A stretch of DNA of 64,000 nucleotides from Neostapfia colusana (GCA_030760725.1 JASWHV010000010.1:39127760-39191759); one strand, 5' to 3'; counted from the stretch's first letter, positions 1-12,042 are shown. Notes: generated from the letters alone by a model not told the origin. Numbers and translations are program-made.

Positions 1-1971
1 CACCAAAATATCCCTGAACTACCATAAAAATTTCAGGTCCATTTGAGCTCATTTAATCCAACTAATAGTGTGATTAGTGAAACTGTTCCAGAGAGAATAG
101 AAAATGTTCAGAAACATTTTCAGAATTTTCCCTGAAATTGTTTAGCTCATATCTTTAGCTAGAAACCTTCAAATTTAGTGAGACCAACTCCATTAGAACC
201 CTCTGAAAATTTAGTTTTAAGAAAGTCAGAGTTTGCTTCATGAAAATCCTTAGAACACACTAAAAGCCATCAATTAAGGTCAAGTTCATAATTAATTGTG
301 GAGGGCTCAAATGAGCTTTGCTGCCACTAAAACTTGTCCAAGTACCTGTTTAGGTTGTAACCAAGCCACAGTAAAAGTTTCACAGTCTTTGGCTCTGTCT
401 AGTGAGACTTAAAAGGTTCACAAAGTTAATACTCAATTCAAATGCATTTAATTAATACATGTACTGTTTATATCATGTAGTAGCTAAGGTCGAGGAGGAA
501 CCCGAAGTCCTAGACTTCGTTACTCCGGAGGAGCAGCTAGCCTATGACCAAGAGCAGCAAGGCAAGCTCCGGTTTGCATCAAACTCTTTACAAATTTTTA
601 TTGTTTTGAGCACTTTCTTTGAGTAGCACTTATTTCGTTGCATTAGAGTCCTGTTTTGAAACCCAATTGCCTAGCCAAGAAAACCATGGGATGGGTTTAG
701 GATTGCAAGCCCCGTTAGCTACTGCAAAGCTAAGTTAGGGTAGGATTCGGTACAAGTCGAGTAGTTGGAACTACTCGCGAGCATAGGCTAGAGGCACTCG
801 ACTCGGGTAGAAATAGCACATGATACACATGGCAAGAAAAATGAGACCGAGCGGAGAGTAAGGGCAGCAGGACTTTGGGGCCTGTGTGCTATAGCTCCGC
901 TTGTGTCGATTGAGGACCGAGCCGTGTGCGGGTCTGTTGAACAAGCTAGAACAGTACCAAAAACCTACCGGATATATGGGAACCGGGAAACCGATGTAAC
1001 TCGGGTAGCTGGGTATTGAGGCATTGCCCGTCGTTCATAGGGTAGGTTGAGAGCTTGAGGTGTAAATCGGCTGGCAGCACTGAGATGCGCGTGTAGAGAC
1101 CTCTTGCTCGGGACGATGGGACCGGTTCAATATTTGGCTGACGGGTGAAAGGTGGTTGCGTACGGTGTCAGTGATGGTTGCTGTAGGCAACATCGAGTAC
1201 GGGCGTACGTGACGGGTTGTTCGGGTAACCCTGCAGGTGTCAATCAATTATAATCCCCGTCCCTCGCGGTCAGTGAGTACCACTTGTTCACTGTGCCGTG
1301 ACGTAGAAAGAACAGGCTAGTTACATGTTAAAATGTTGCTGATTGAAAGATGGACTTGATTGTTAATGTTTTGCCATAGTTTAGATCTAATTAAAGTTCC
1401 TTTCAACTTTGGGCAAAGTACATGAGAGAAACGTGTTTCTTGTTTGATTGCGGCTCTCTCATGTGCCTTAGCGTAAGGTTCTCCACAACCTACTGCTAAA
1501 ACTTGAAAGTAAGGTTCCACTAATTAGGCGAGTCCTTGCAACTGCTTTTTATCTCCTGTACCTATCACCCTCATGTAGAAGTTCCATGATTAGGAGAGAC
1601 GGGTCAGTCTTGCTGAGCCTTCATGCTCACTGCTTGTGTTTGAAGCTTTTGCAGGGTTCTATGAGGAAGGGACTCCCGAAGAGGAGGCGGAACCCCAGGA
1701 GGGGAATCCCGTCGAGTGGGAGTCGTGCACGTCGCCGTGTTATTGTGCGTGCGTGCTAGCAAGGACACGTTCACGGGCTGAACGTGAACTTGATGCGTAG
1801 TCTATGACCGTGAGTGTAGACTGGACCTATTTTGATGTAAAAATGTTTATAAACCTCTTTATGTAATAAAAGTTTTGCTTCCGCTTTGTACCTTTTGAAG
1901 TGTGTTATCCGATGCTGTGCAAAGCAGCACCCCTCAGCGTGATCCTGGCTCGACAAGACCGTGGGTTCGTG
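1..1971 (+). repeat. TekA LTR, 3' part (left-truncated by window)
   Basis: This is the 3' portion of a long gypsy LTR. It aligns in order with the TekA LTRs at 15826-19592, 19593-23711 and 31256-35334: AT-rich U3-like text, the exon-like block at 481-561, the GAGTAG/CTACTC hairpin near 760-781, the block around 1260 reading ccctcgcggtcagtgagtac, and the TGAGC/GCTCA hairpin at 1614-1629. The expected end of the LTR decays around 1930-1971 and is replaced there by TekB LTR sequence. There is no protein-coding transposon domain in it. The junction near 1972 is approximate because both sides are diverged. Confidence 0.8.
481..1800 (+). other. Candidate LTR-embedded spliced acidic ORF (TekA copy 1)
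   Basis: Two exon-like blocks: 481-561 (81 nt, after an AG, followed by the GC-type donor GCAAGC) and 1655-1800 (after TTTTGCAG, ending in TAG). Spliced, they stay in phase 1 and have no stop until 1798-1800. The peptide is acidic: the first exon has E-E-E-P-E-V-L-D-F then P-E-E-Q-L, and the second has many E and P. The same arrangement recurs in the other TekA, TekB and TekC LTRs. No in-frame AUG is visible, so the start and translation are unknown. It could instead be a non-coding spliced leader whose open frame is coincidental, but the repeated pattern argues against that. Confidence 0.45.
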
Positions 1972-2037
1972 TCAAACGATATTTGAATAGGACTCTTATT
2001 CGGAATACAATAAGATTAGGACTCTTCTTCTCCCGAT

Positions 2038-2045
2038 TATAAATA
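2038..2045 (+). promoter_or_regulatory. TATA box of TekB 5' LTR
   Basis: TATAAATA lies about 180 bp upstream of a GC-rich leader block that ends in splice-donor-like GTAAGG/GTAGGT (about 2221-2230). The same box sits at 10160-10166 in the 3' LTR. Confidence 0.6.
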
Positions 2046-2533
2046 GAAATTAGAACCCTTGGCCGAAACCACAAACTTCTTTTTCTCCTGAGCCGACGAC
2101 TTAGAGCCCTAGCCCCAACTCGCCGAGTAAGCCATCGCCGGAGTTCAGCGAGGAAGATTGCCGGAAGAGAGCCCCAACGATCTGTCTGATCAGAGAAGGA
2201 CCCCGATACCGAGAAGAACGTAAGGTAGGTCTCCAATACCACCTTACGACATCGTTGTGTTTTCTTTGCCTCTGTTCTTTGATTCCTTTCGAACAGAAGC
2301 TTTCTCATGGACAGATCACTTGTTGATCGGGTTGATCTAGACACAAGGTCATCGCCACGTCCACATCTGATCCGAACACCCCTGTTCATCATAAGGCCAT
2401 GCGAGAACATATACAAACCGATCTAATAAAACTGATCACAGGATAGCATGCATGTGCATCATCGCATCTAGTTAAAGGTTGTGCATGATATTGATTGCTG
2501 TGGATCTTGTATGTGCGTGATCCTATAAAGCAG

Positions 2534-3902
2534 GACAAGCTTAGAGAGCTGTATACGACGAGCTGTAACAACAAGGCTTCGAGATCCAAGAGCAACCGGA
2601 ACCGCAAGAACAAGGCAAGTGCTCCTTGACCATATTGATCCTATGTTTTGGGAAAAACTGTTTTGTTTTGCGAAAAGGTGTGTGTGCTGAGTCAAACATG
2701 ATGGGAAACCCTTTTATAGGAGTTTACTAGTTTTTGTTAAACCACCCTTGTCGCCAGGGATGTTTATGAGTCGGGTATGGTTTTTGTTTTAAGCTTCGCT
2801 GAGTCCATGGGATTGGGAAGCAAGATAGATGTGTCTAGCTAACTTCACTCGTAATGATAAAGAGAAACCGATGTTGTTAATGAACATGGATCGGAGGGAG
2901 ATCTAGGCAAGACTGGGTTTGTGAATGAGGTAGCATGAGATGGTGGTTTACTTGCCATAGATCTAAGGACCGGTTCATGTGAGCACATGCCAGGATAACA
3001 GTGCTACCACAAGGCCAAGTATAGGTGCGGCTTAGCTGAGTAATTATGTAAGTTGCTAGATTGTTATGGACCATGGAAGGCGCGAGGAATGGGAGTCGAG
3101 TGAGGACTGCCCTGGAAACTGCATGGCACAAGAGGGGGCCCGTGGGTGGGAGAATTGGAGATTCTTGCCTGCCGGTGAAACCTTAGTGAGTTCATACATC
3201 TAGTAACCCCTTTGTAAAGGCTATTTTGTGATCTTTTGGCCATACACCGACGGTTGTGTACTGGTATAATGGAGGTTCTGCCGTCGCCGACGGGTTACGA
3301 AATCACAAACTTGTGGGTAAAGAGGTGCAAACTCTGCAGAGTCTAAAACTATCATGATAGCCTAGCTTACGGTCATGAGCGCCTGGCCAACTTCCATGAT
3401 TAATTGGGATGGTTACTGGTTATGGTTTGGTTTTGGTTTGGTTTTCGGGACTGTTGAGTCCAGGTGATAAGATGGGTTGCATGACTGTTGAGTCATGGCA
3501 ACAAGGTTGGTCTCGGTGGGAGACGAAGTTGTTTATGAGATGAAATGGTAGTGAATACTAGATGGTATTTGTGAGATGGTAGCGAATACGAGGAGGTATT
3601 CGTGAGCAAGAATGAGATTGATTGATGACTGGTTGTGACATGGGAGGTAATGAACATAATGGAGGTATGATTGGTATTTTATTACATGTTGGGATTACAT
3701 TCACTTAAAGATGGGTTGCTGTTTTATCTTGGTTTGATAAATAACTTTGCTTTCTGCAATGAGCCTTTTATACCTACCTTGTTATGAGCTACATATCATG
3801 TTTTCCCGCACTTGCTGAGTACATCATTGTACTCAAACTTGCATTATTATTTCATCATCAGCAACAGGAAAAGATTACTATGAAGACCAAGTGGAGCATT
3901 AG
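2534..3902 (+). other. LTR-embedded spliced ORF, TekB 5' LTR copy (broken)
   Basis: The first exon 2534-2614 (81 nt) lies between CAG and the donor GCAAGT; the terminal exon 3868-3902 follows CAACAG and ends in TAG. The terminal exon reads K-D-Y-Y-E-D-Q-V-E-H in phase 1. Two nonsense changes in the first exon break this copy, whereas the 3' LTR copy is open. Confidence 0.4.
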
Positions 3903-4210
3903 GCGTGTGATCTGTTCTCAACCTTGCCTGTCGGGATGGAGTAGAGATGGAGCCACTGCTGCCTAGAATCGCTTCCGCATTAGTTAAATTGCTTTGACAT
4001 TAGAATAAAGACTTCCGCTGCATATAAATAAGACTTCCGCTGTGAGCATGAGTCCAAGACTCATGAGACATTGTAATAAACTCTGTTATTCTTGGTAATA
4101 TATAATCTGAATTCAGTTTGTTGAACATATGTGTATGTGTGATGAACATCCTGGGCACACATATGCATCAATTCTCGGTTCCGTGGTTTTCCACAGAATT
4201 GAGGGCGTCA

Positions 4211-4409
4211 CAGATTGGTATCAGAGCCACGGTTGACGGAGGGTTACATGCCTAAATAGGAAATACAGATTGGTATCAAAAGCCACGGATGAGGGTAGAT
4301 TACACACCTGGATACAATCAGGGATTGGTACCAGAACCACGGATTGATGGTAGGTTACACACTTAGATAGAGCACAGATTAGTATCCGACACAGATTGGT
4401 AGCTAAGCA
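4211..4409 (+). repeat. Tandemly repeated primer-binding site of TekB
   Basis: The proper PBS is TGGTATCAGAGCCACGG at 4216-4232, three bases after the LTR end and complementary to the 3' end of plant initiator tRNA-Met. The unit recurs with decay at 4266-4288, 4321-4342, 4375-4391 and 4392-4409. The first three steps are 54-55 bp and include the following text (a form of ggTTACAcacct). The first two extra copies keep the core GATTGGTAYCA. Only the first is at the correct distance from the LTR. Confidence 0.8.
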
Positions 4410-4724
4410 AAGCTGACCATAGGATGCAAGCCTAGGATGCATAGATTGGCCTTGAAACTACCTTGACATAGGAAACCAACCTTGAATAGGAGCTGTGTGA
4501 TCCCTTGTGATGATTGTTTGTGATTGTGTGCATAGCGTGAGTTGTGGGACGTCTCAAAGCGTTGTCCATATCCACACATAAGTAGAAAGAGGTGTGAGAT
4601 GCCTCGGCACTTGTTCACATCCTCATATGGGCTAATATATATAGTCCAACTCACCTTGATGCATATAGTTGAGGGAATCTACCTAACTTTCTAACCTTCT
4701 ATTCTATTTTGATCTCTCTCATAG
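4410..4724 (+). other. TekB 5' leader
   Basis: Untranslated stretch between the PBS array and the gag ATG. No ORF or repeat is evident. Unlike TekC there is no room here for an extra ORF. Confidence 0.6.
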
Positions 4725-6284
4725 ATGGTGAGAGGAAACGCCGGTCGAAGGAACTTCCGTGACAACCAAGAGGATGGTCACGATGAAGTTCCTGTTGACC
4801 CCGGAGCTGCCGAGAACCACCTGGAACAGTTGATGGCCATGCAGAATCAACTTATGCAAATCATGATCCAAACTTTGGGTCAGTTGCAGGCCAACAACAA
4901 CAACCCCGTTCTGGCACCACCGCCGGCTCATAACAGGCTGGGAGAGTTCATGAGGACTCGACCACCCACCTTTGATCAAGCTAACGACACCATGGGGGCC
5001 GACGACTGATTGAAATCAATGGAGAAGAAGCTTGCCATAGTGCAGTGCAATGACCGAGAGAAGGTTCTCTTTGCGTCGCACCAACTTATGGGAGCTGTCG
5101 CTGACTTGTGGGATGCCCTAAGCAACGCTCATGTCGACCCGGAGACGATCACTTGGACTGAGTTCAAGAAAAGTTTCCGCTCTCATTACATCCCTGCTGG
5201 TGTAATGATGCTCAAGAGACAGGAGTTTGAAGGTCTCCACCAAGGACGGAGAAGCGTGAATGAGTATCTCAACAAGTTCATACAACTGTACCGATATGCC
5301 CCCGAAGATGTGAACTCAGACCAGAGGAAGCAATATCTATTCATGAGAGGGTTGAACAATGAGATCCAGGTTCAACTCCTCAACAATTACTACGCAAGCT
5401 TTCAGAAGCTGGTTGAGAAGGCTATAGTAGTCGAAAGCAAGATCTGAGAGATCGAGTGAGAGTGCAAGAGGAAGATGCCATACCAGCCTCAAGGGAGCAA
5501 TGTACAACCTCGGTACATGCCCCCGTTCGCACCGCAGTATGGATCGACCACTCCTGCATACCGCCCTAGTCAGTCACCACAGCAACGACCCGTTGCACCA
5601 GCACCTCGCGTGCCCATACCTCCTGTGCCCCGACCCAACATGGGCGCTCCTGTTCAAAACCCCCGCCCCAACGTACCTGCTGCCGTAGGCAACAGGGCAT
5701 GCTTTGCATGCGGGGAAACAGGACACTTCGTGAACCAGTGCCCGAGGAGAGGCCCTGGACAGCAAGGCAATGTGCCCAAACAGAACCCGCGACCGAATGG
5801 AGGGGACAATCAAGGAAACCGGGGACAGCAGAACTATGCTCGCGGCAACGTGAACCATGTCTCTGCTGAGGAAGCACAACAGGCCGATGATGTCGTAATT
5901 GGTATGTTCCTTGCCAACTCCAACCCAGCCATCATGTTATTTGATTCTGGAGCATCACATTCCTTCATATCATCCAAGTATGTTGCCAAGCATAATCTAC
6001 CCATATCCCACTTAAAATGTGCTATGTTAGTTAATTCTCCCGGAGGAGAAATGAGGACTAATATAGTATGTCCGAAAGTAAGCATTAAAATAAGGGGGGT
6101 AGACTTCCTTGCCAACCTTATTGTCTTGGATTCCCAAGGGATTGACATAATACTCGGGATGGATTGGTTAAGCAAGCACAGCGGGGTAATTCAATGTGCT
6201 GAAAGAAGCGTGCAGTTGTCAAATGAGCACGGTATTCGTGTCGAGTTTGAGTCAGCCCAACAAACAACCGAAAAGCAATCTTGA
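4725..6284 (+). pseudogene. gag: TekB gag and protease, decayed
   Basis: Gag forms the particle and packages RNA; the protease cuts the polyprotein. One frame from ATG 4725 holds the capsid region, with W and F motifs typical of retrotransposon Gag (around 5100-5400), a proline-rich linker and a CCHC zinc knuckle C-F-A-C-G-E-T-G-H-F-V-N-Q-C near 5700-5740. The protease active site D-S-G-A-S-H-S-F is near 5943-5966. TGA stops at 5007-5009 (likely from TGG), 5445-5447 and 5457-5459 (likely from CGA) interrupt gag, consistent with C-to-T decay of methylated DNA. A frameshift between about 6240 and 6285 separates it from pol. Confidence 0.9.
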
Positions 6285-9217
6285 ACCACGTTGAAGGAGC
6301 AACATTGGACAGCATTCCAGTGGTTCAATAATTTTCGGACGTGTTTCCAGAGGAGCTTCCAGGTATGCCCCCTGATCGGGACATTGAGTTTGCCATTGAT
6401 TTGGTACCCGGAACTGCACCCATAGCAAAGAGACCCTATATGATGCCCGTCAATGAACTAGTAGAACTCAAGAAGCAAATTCAGGAGCAGTTGGAGATGG
6501 GTTTTATACGTCCAAGCTCGTCACCATGGGGAGCTCCTGTGCTCTTCGTACACAAGAAGGATGGGACCCAAAGGATGTGTGTGGACTATAGGTCTATCAA
6601 CGAGGTGACAATCAAGAACAAATACCCTCTGCCCCGTATAGAGGACCTATTCGATCAAATGAAAGGAGCCCGAGTGTCTTCCAAGATTGATCTTCGGTCG
6701 GGATATTTCCAACTGAAGATAAAGCCCTCCGATATACCCAAGACTGCCTTTCGAACACGGTATGGTTCGTATGAATATACCGTCATGTCTTTTGGGTTAA
6801 CAAATGCACCCGCATACTTCATGTGCCTTATGAACAAGGTCCTCATGGAGTACATGGATAAGTTCGTCGTGGTTTTCATCGACGACATTATAGTGTATTC
6901 AAAAAGTGAGGAGGAGCATGAAGAACATTTGAAATTGACCTTGCAAAAAATGCGTGAGCAACAATTGTATGCCAAGCTTAACAAGTGTCAATTTTGGCTA
7001 AAGGAAATATCGTTCCTAGGCCACATTGTCTCCGAACAAGGGGTATCGGTTGATCCAGGAAAAGTGAGAGATGTTCTGAAGTGGGACCAACCGTAAAATG
7101 TGAGGGATATTCGGAGTTTCCTTGGGATGGCTGGATACTACCGATGCTTCATTATAGACTTCTCTAAGATAGCAAAGCCTTTGACGGAGTTGCTAACGAA
7201 GGGAAAAGACTTTCGATGGACACCAGCATGCCAAGAAAGTTTTGAGGAACTCAAGAAAAGGCTAACCACAGCTCCCGTTTTGGTATTGCCGGACGTAAGC
7301 AAGAGCTTTGACATATATTGTGACACATCCAGACTGGGGCTCGGATGTGTGCTCATGCAAGAAGGACAAGTGGTAGCCTATGCCTCACGACAATTAAAGA
7401 AGCACGAGCTTAAATATCCTACACATGACTTGGAGCTAGCAGCAGTAGTGCATGCATTGAAGATTTGGAGACATTATATCCTTGGTCATCCATGTGAGAT
7501 CTATACGGATCATAAAAGCCTCAAGTACATATTTACACAAACGTTATTGAATTTGAGGCAACGTCGATGGTTGGAACTCATCAAAAATTATGATGTTGGA
7601 ATCAGCTACCACCCTGTGAAGGCCAATGTAGTAGCTGATGCATTGAGCCGAAAGGGAGCATGTCACCAACTCACGGTTCGGGAGCTACCACCCGAACTAT
7701 GTAAGGAGTTCGAACGGTTACACCTCGGATTCTTGAACAACATGGATATGATGGAGATCTACTCTTCATTGGAGCAAGAGATAAGAGATGGCCAAGCAAC
7801 GGATGAGGAGATCAAGGAAAGGATCCGACAAGAAATAGAGAAGGATTTCAAAGAACATGAAAAGGGTACGCTTTGGCTAGGAAAAAGGATTTGTGTGCCT
7901 AACGTAAAGCACCTCCGCGACATGATATTGAAGGAGGCACATGATTCACCCTATTCCATACATCCCGGAAGTACCAAAATGTACAAGGACTTTAAGACTT
8001 GTTACTGGTGGGATTGTATGAAAAGGGATATAGCCAAATACGTTGCCCTATGTGACACATGCCAACGGGTGAAGGCCGAACATCAAAGACCCGCTGGATT
8101 GTTGCAACCTTTGAAGGTACCCGAGTGGAAGTGGGAGGACATCAGTATGGATTTCATCGTCGGATTGCCACGTACTCAGTCGGGTTACGACTCCATCTGG
8201 GTTATCGTGGACCGATTGACGAAAACAGCCCATTTTCTCCCTATAAGGGCCAAGTACAACGTTGCACAACTAGCCGAGTTGTACATGGAGAAGATCGTGT
8301 GCCGCCAAGGAGTCCCGAGGAGGATAGTCTCAGATCGAGGTTCTCAGTTTACCTCTAGGTTTTGGAGGAAGCTGCAGAAAGCTATGGGTACACGACTGGA
8401 TTTTAGCTCCGCCTATCACCCACAAACCGATGCACAAACAGAAAGGACAAACCAAATTTTGGAGGACATGTTGAGAGCTTGCGCCTTGAAACGTGGGCGT
8501 AGTTGGGATAGGAGTTTACCGTACGCCGAATTCTCCTATAACAACAGCTATCAAGCTAGCTTAAAGATGTCACCTTTCGAAGCATTGTACGGTAGACGGT
8601 GTAGAACGCCGCTGTTTTGGAACGAAACCAGAGAAAACCAGGTGTTTGGACCCGAAGTGCCACAAGAAGCTGAAAAGCAAGTCCAAACGATACGGGAGAA
8701 CTTAAAGGCTGCTCAGTCACGACAGAAAGGCTATGCGGACAATAGGCGAAGGAAGTTGACTTTTGAAGTAGGAGACTTCGTATACTTTAAGGTATCGCCT
8801 ATCCGTGGCCAACGACGTTTCAACGTCAAGGGCAAGCTAGCACCTCGCTACATCGGACCATTTAAGATTTTGGACAGGTGAGGAGAAGTAGACGATCAAC
8901 TAGAGCTCCCAACATATCTCTCTGACGTACATAACGTGTTTCATGTATCCCAGCTCAAGAAGTGCTTGAGAGTGCCGGAGGAGCAAATACCAATGAAAGA
9001 GCTTGAACTTCAAGAAGACCTGACTTATACGGAGTACCCTGTCCGAATTTTGGATGTAAAGGAAAGGGTCACCAGGAACAAAGTGATCCGATGGTGCAAT
9101 GTACAATGGAGCCATCACACTGAAGCTGAAGCCACATGGGAGTGTGAAGAAGACATCAAGGCAGAATTTCCTCATCTATTCTCTACCAACGAATCTCGAG
9201 GGCGAGATTCAATTTAA
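6285..9217 (+). pseudogene. pol: TekB pol: RT, RNase H, integrase, chromodomain; decayed
   Basis: Reverse transcriptase starts with F-P-E-E-L-P-G-M-P-P (about 6344) and has the F-I-D-D catalytic box near 6878-6889. RNase H follows, with I-Y-C-D-T-S (the usual DAS is DTS) and Y-T-D-H-K-S-L near 7501-7530. Integrase has the H..H..C..C zinc module (about 7940-8070) and the D, D, E triad in M-D-F-I-V-G, S-D-R-G-S-Q-F and T-E-R-T-N-Q. A chromodomain ends the protein (about 9019-9185). TAA at 6329-6331, TAA at 7094-7096 and TGA at 8879-8881 break an otherwise single frame. The last residues run into the pre-PPT hairpin. Confidence 0.92.
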
Positions 9218-9229
9218 GGGGGGTAGATT
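9191..9229 (+). promoter_or_regulatory. Pre-PPT hairpin and polypurine tract, TekB
   Basis: GAATCTCG (9191-9198) and CGAGATTC (9203-9210) form a perfect 8-bp inverted repeat with a 4-nt loop, followed by TTTAAGGGGGGTAG, the polypurine tract that primes plus-strand DNA. The LTR starts at 9230. TekA and TekC have the same hairpin at the same place. Confidence 0.75.
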
Positions 9230-9499
9230 TGTGACACCCTAATTTCTCGTTTTTGCATATATTCATGTTTCATGAAGAGAAAACATCTTAAATGAAGGAG
9301 GAACAGAGAAAAATATCAAAAAGATGGCCAATAGGAGCCGAATCCAGTTCCCAGAGAGTGCCGAAGACAACTTCCACAGCCCGCTGGCCACGTGGCGTGT
9401 TCGGAGCTCATCCCTGCAAAGTGGGGAGAGGTCCGCCGCTAAACTGGCTACGTGGCAGGCTCGGTGCTCATCTCCGCTAAGGGGGAGATGTCCAACCCA

Positions 9500-9950
9500 G
9501 TGGGACACGTGTTGCCCCTGGAGCTAGCCTCTGCGGAAGAAGCAAATGTAGTTCCGCAGGACACATGTCACCTTCGGAGCTAGTCACCGCGGAAATCAGA
9601 GGTCCAGTCGCGCGGGATACGTGTCGATCTTGGAGCTCACCTCCGAGAGGTCCGGTTCTATTGGACACGTGTTGCCACCGGAGCTTATCTCCGGGAGGTC
9701 CGTCATTGTTGGACACGTGTCTACCTTGGAGCTCGTCTCTGAGGAAAACGGAAAGTCCGGCGCTACTTGACGCGTGGCATTCACGGAATCCACCTCCGAA
9801 TAGAGAGGAGGTCCCCAAGCGCCAGGATACGTGGCGTACGCGGAGCTCACCTCTGAAGGAGAGGGAGGTCTCGCTCGCTTTACACGCGGCACAACCGGAG
9901 CTCGTCTCTGCGCAAAAAGAGAGACCAGGCCCCGGTAGACACGTGGAGCT
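9500..9950 (+). repeat. G-box tandem array in TekB U3
   Basis: About nine imperfect units of 48-60 bp. Each has CACGTG or a decayed form (CACGTG at 9506, 9666, 9714 and 9940; one-base variants near 9562, 9617 and 9828) followed by GGAGCT and an AGAGG/GAGGTCC block. It sits upstream of the TATA box, where enhancer repeats of LTRs usually are. CACGTG is the plant G-box bound by bZIP and bHLH factors. Confidence 0.75.
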
Positions 9951-10159
9951 TGCGAAGCTCATCACCGCAGAGGTAATGAGTTCTGGAATGGTTTTTGGAT
10001 TCTGTACGCGTAGAAATACCGGTACGGAGAAGAAACCGACCTGAATTCCACAATGTTACTGCACCAAATCAACTCAAGATAAGTTATTAAGATTCAACAA
10101 TAATCTGAATAGGACCCTTATTCGGAATACAATAAGATTAGGACTCTTCTTCTCCCATT

Positions 10160-10166
10160 TATAAAT
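10160..10166 (+). promoter_or_regulatory. TATA box of TekB 3' LTR
   Basis: TATAAAT, at the position matching 2038-2045 in the 5' LTR and downstream of the G-box array. Confidence 0.6.
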
Positions 10167-10663
10167 GGAAACCAGAACCCTTGGCTGAAACCACGAACTT
10201 CTTTTCTCCTGAGCCGACGACTTAGAGCCCTAGCCCCAACTCGCCGAGTAAGCCATCGCCGGAGTTCAGCGAGGAAGATTGCCGGAAGAGAGCCCCGACG
10301 ATCTGTCTGATCAGAGAAGGACCCCGATACCGAGAAGAACATAAGGTAGGTCTCCAATACCACCTTACGACATCGTTGTGTTTTCTTTGCATCTATTCTT
10401 CGACTCCTTCTGAACAGAAGCTTTCTCGTGGACAGATCACTTGTTCATCGGGTTGATCTAAATACAAGGTCATCGCCACGTCCACATTTGATCTGAACAC
10501 CTCTGTTCATTGCAAAACCATGCAAGCCATGCAAGAACATGTACAAACCGATCTAATAAAACTGATTATATGATAGCATGCATGTGCATCATCGCATCTA
10601 GTTAAAGTTTGTGCATAATATTGATTGCTGTGGATCTTGTATGTGCATGATCCTGTATAGCAG

Positions 10664-12042
10664 GACAAGCTCAGGGAGCTGTCTACGACGAGCTGCAACA
10701 ACAAGGTTTCGAGATCCAAGAGCCACCAGAACCGCAAGAACAAGGCAAGTGCTCCTTGACCATATTGATCCTATGTTTTGGGAAAAACTGGTTTGTTTTG
10801 CGAAAAGGTGTGTGTGCTGAGTCAAACAAGATGGGAAACCCTTTTATAGGAGTTTACTAGCTTTGGTTAAACCACCCTTGTCGTCAGGGATGTTTATGAG
10901 TCGGGTATGGTTTTTGTATTAAGCTTCACTGAGTCCATGGGATTGGGAAGCAAGATAGATGTGTCCAGCTAACTGCACTCGTAATGATAAAGAGAAACCA
11001 ATGTTGTTAATGAACATGGATCGGAGGGAGATCTAGGAAAGACTGGGTTTGTGAATGAGGTAGCATGAAATGGTGGTTTACTTTCCGTAGATCTAAGGAC
11101 CGGTTCATGTGAGCACATGCCAGGATAACAGTACCACCACAAGGCCAAGTATAGGTGCGGCTTAGCTGAGTAATTAGGTAAGTTGATAGATTGTTATGGA
11201 CCGTGGAAGGCGCGGGGAATGGGAGTCGAGTGAGGTCTGCCCTAGGAACTGCATGGCACAAGAGGGGGCCCGTGGGTGGGAGAATTGGAGATTCTAGCCT
11301 GCCGGTGAAACCTTAGTGAGTCCATACATCTAGTAACCCCTTTGTAAAGGCTATTTTGTGATCTCTTGGCCATACACCGATGGTTGTGTGCTGTTATGAT
11401 GGAGGTTCTGCAGTCGCCGACGGGTGAAGAAATCACAAACTTGTGGGTAAAGAGGTGCAAACTCTGTAGAGTCTAAAACTAGCATGATAGCCGAGCTTAC
11501 GGTCACGAGCGCCTGGCCAACTTCCATGATTAGTTGGGATGGTTACTGGTTATGGTTTTGGATGGTTTGGTTTTGGTTTGGTTTTCGGGACTGTTGAGTC
11601 CAGGTGATAAGATGGGTTGCATGACTTTTGAGTCATGGCAACAAGGTTGGTCTCGGTGGGAGACGAAGTTGTTTATGAGATGAAATGGTAGCGAATACAA
11701 GATGGTATTCGTGAGATGGTAGCGAATATGAGGAGGTATTCATGAGCAAGAATGAGGTTGATTGATGACTGGTTGTTACATGGGAGGTAATGAACATAAT
11801 GGAGGTATGATTGGTATTTTAATACATGTTAGGATTACATTCACTTAAAGATGGGTTGCTATTTTATCGTGGTTTGATAAATAACTTTGCTTTCTGCAAT
11901 GAGCCTTTTATACATACCTTGTTATGAGCTACATATCATATTTTCCCGCACTTGCTGAGTACATCATTGTACTCAAACTTGCATTACTATTTCATCATCA
12001 GCAACAGGAGAAGATTACTATGAAGACCAAGTGGAGCATTAG
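10664..12042 (+). other. LTR-embedded spliced acidic ORF, TekB 3' LTR copy (open)
   Basis: The first exon 10664-10744 (81 nt) lies between TATAGCAG and the donor AAG|GCAAGT; the terminal exon 12008-12042 follows CAACAG and ends in TAG. Both are open in phase 1. The first exon is rich in E, Q and P (Q-E-P-P-E-P-Q-E-Q-G at its end) and the second reads E-D-Y-Y-E-D-Q-V-E-H. The intron would be about 1.26 kb. Upstream, the leader block after the TATA box is open in the compatible phase for over 30 codons in the 5' copy, but has no AUG. Confidence 0.5.

Larger units (their letters stand above)
1972..4212 (+). repeat. TekB 5' LTR, lacking its first ~880 bp
   Basis: It is collinear with 10110-12352 of the 3' LTR and ends in the same GAGGGCGTCACA (4201-4212), directly before the primer site. 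It keeps the TATA box (2038-2045), both exon-like blocks (2534-2614, 3868-3902) and the GAGTACA/TGTACTC hairpin at 3817-3834. The U3 enhancer-like repeats are missing, so promoter strength may be reduced. In this copy exon 2534-2614 carries two stops (CAG to TAG, CAA to TAA) relative to the 3' LTR copy. Confidence 0.88.

Noticed and set aside
4216..4232. Possible tRNA gene fragment
   Set aside because: The match to initiator tRNA-Met is only the 3'-terminal complement and sits directly after an LTR, so it is a primer-binding site.
9500..9950. CRISPR-like array
   Set aside because: Units are imperfect, without unique spacers, lie within an LTR U3 and in a plant genome.
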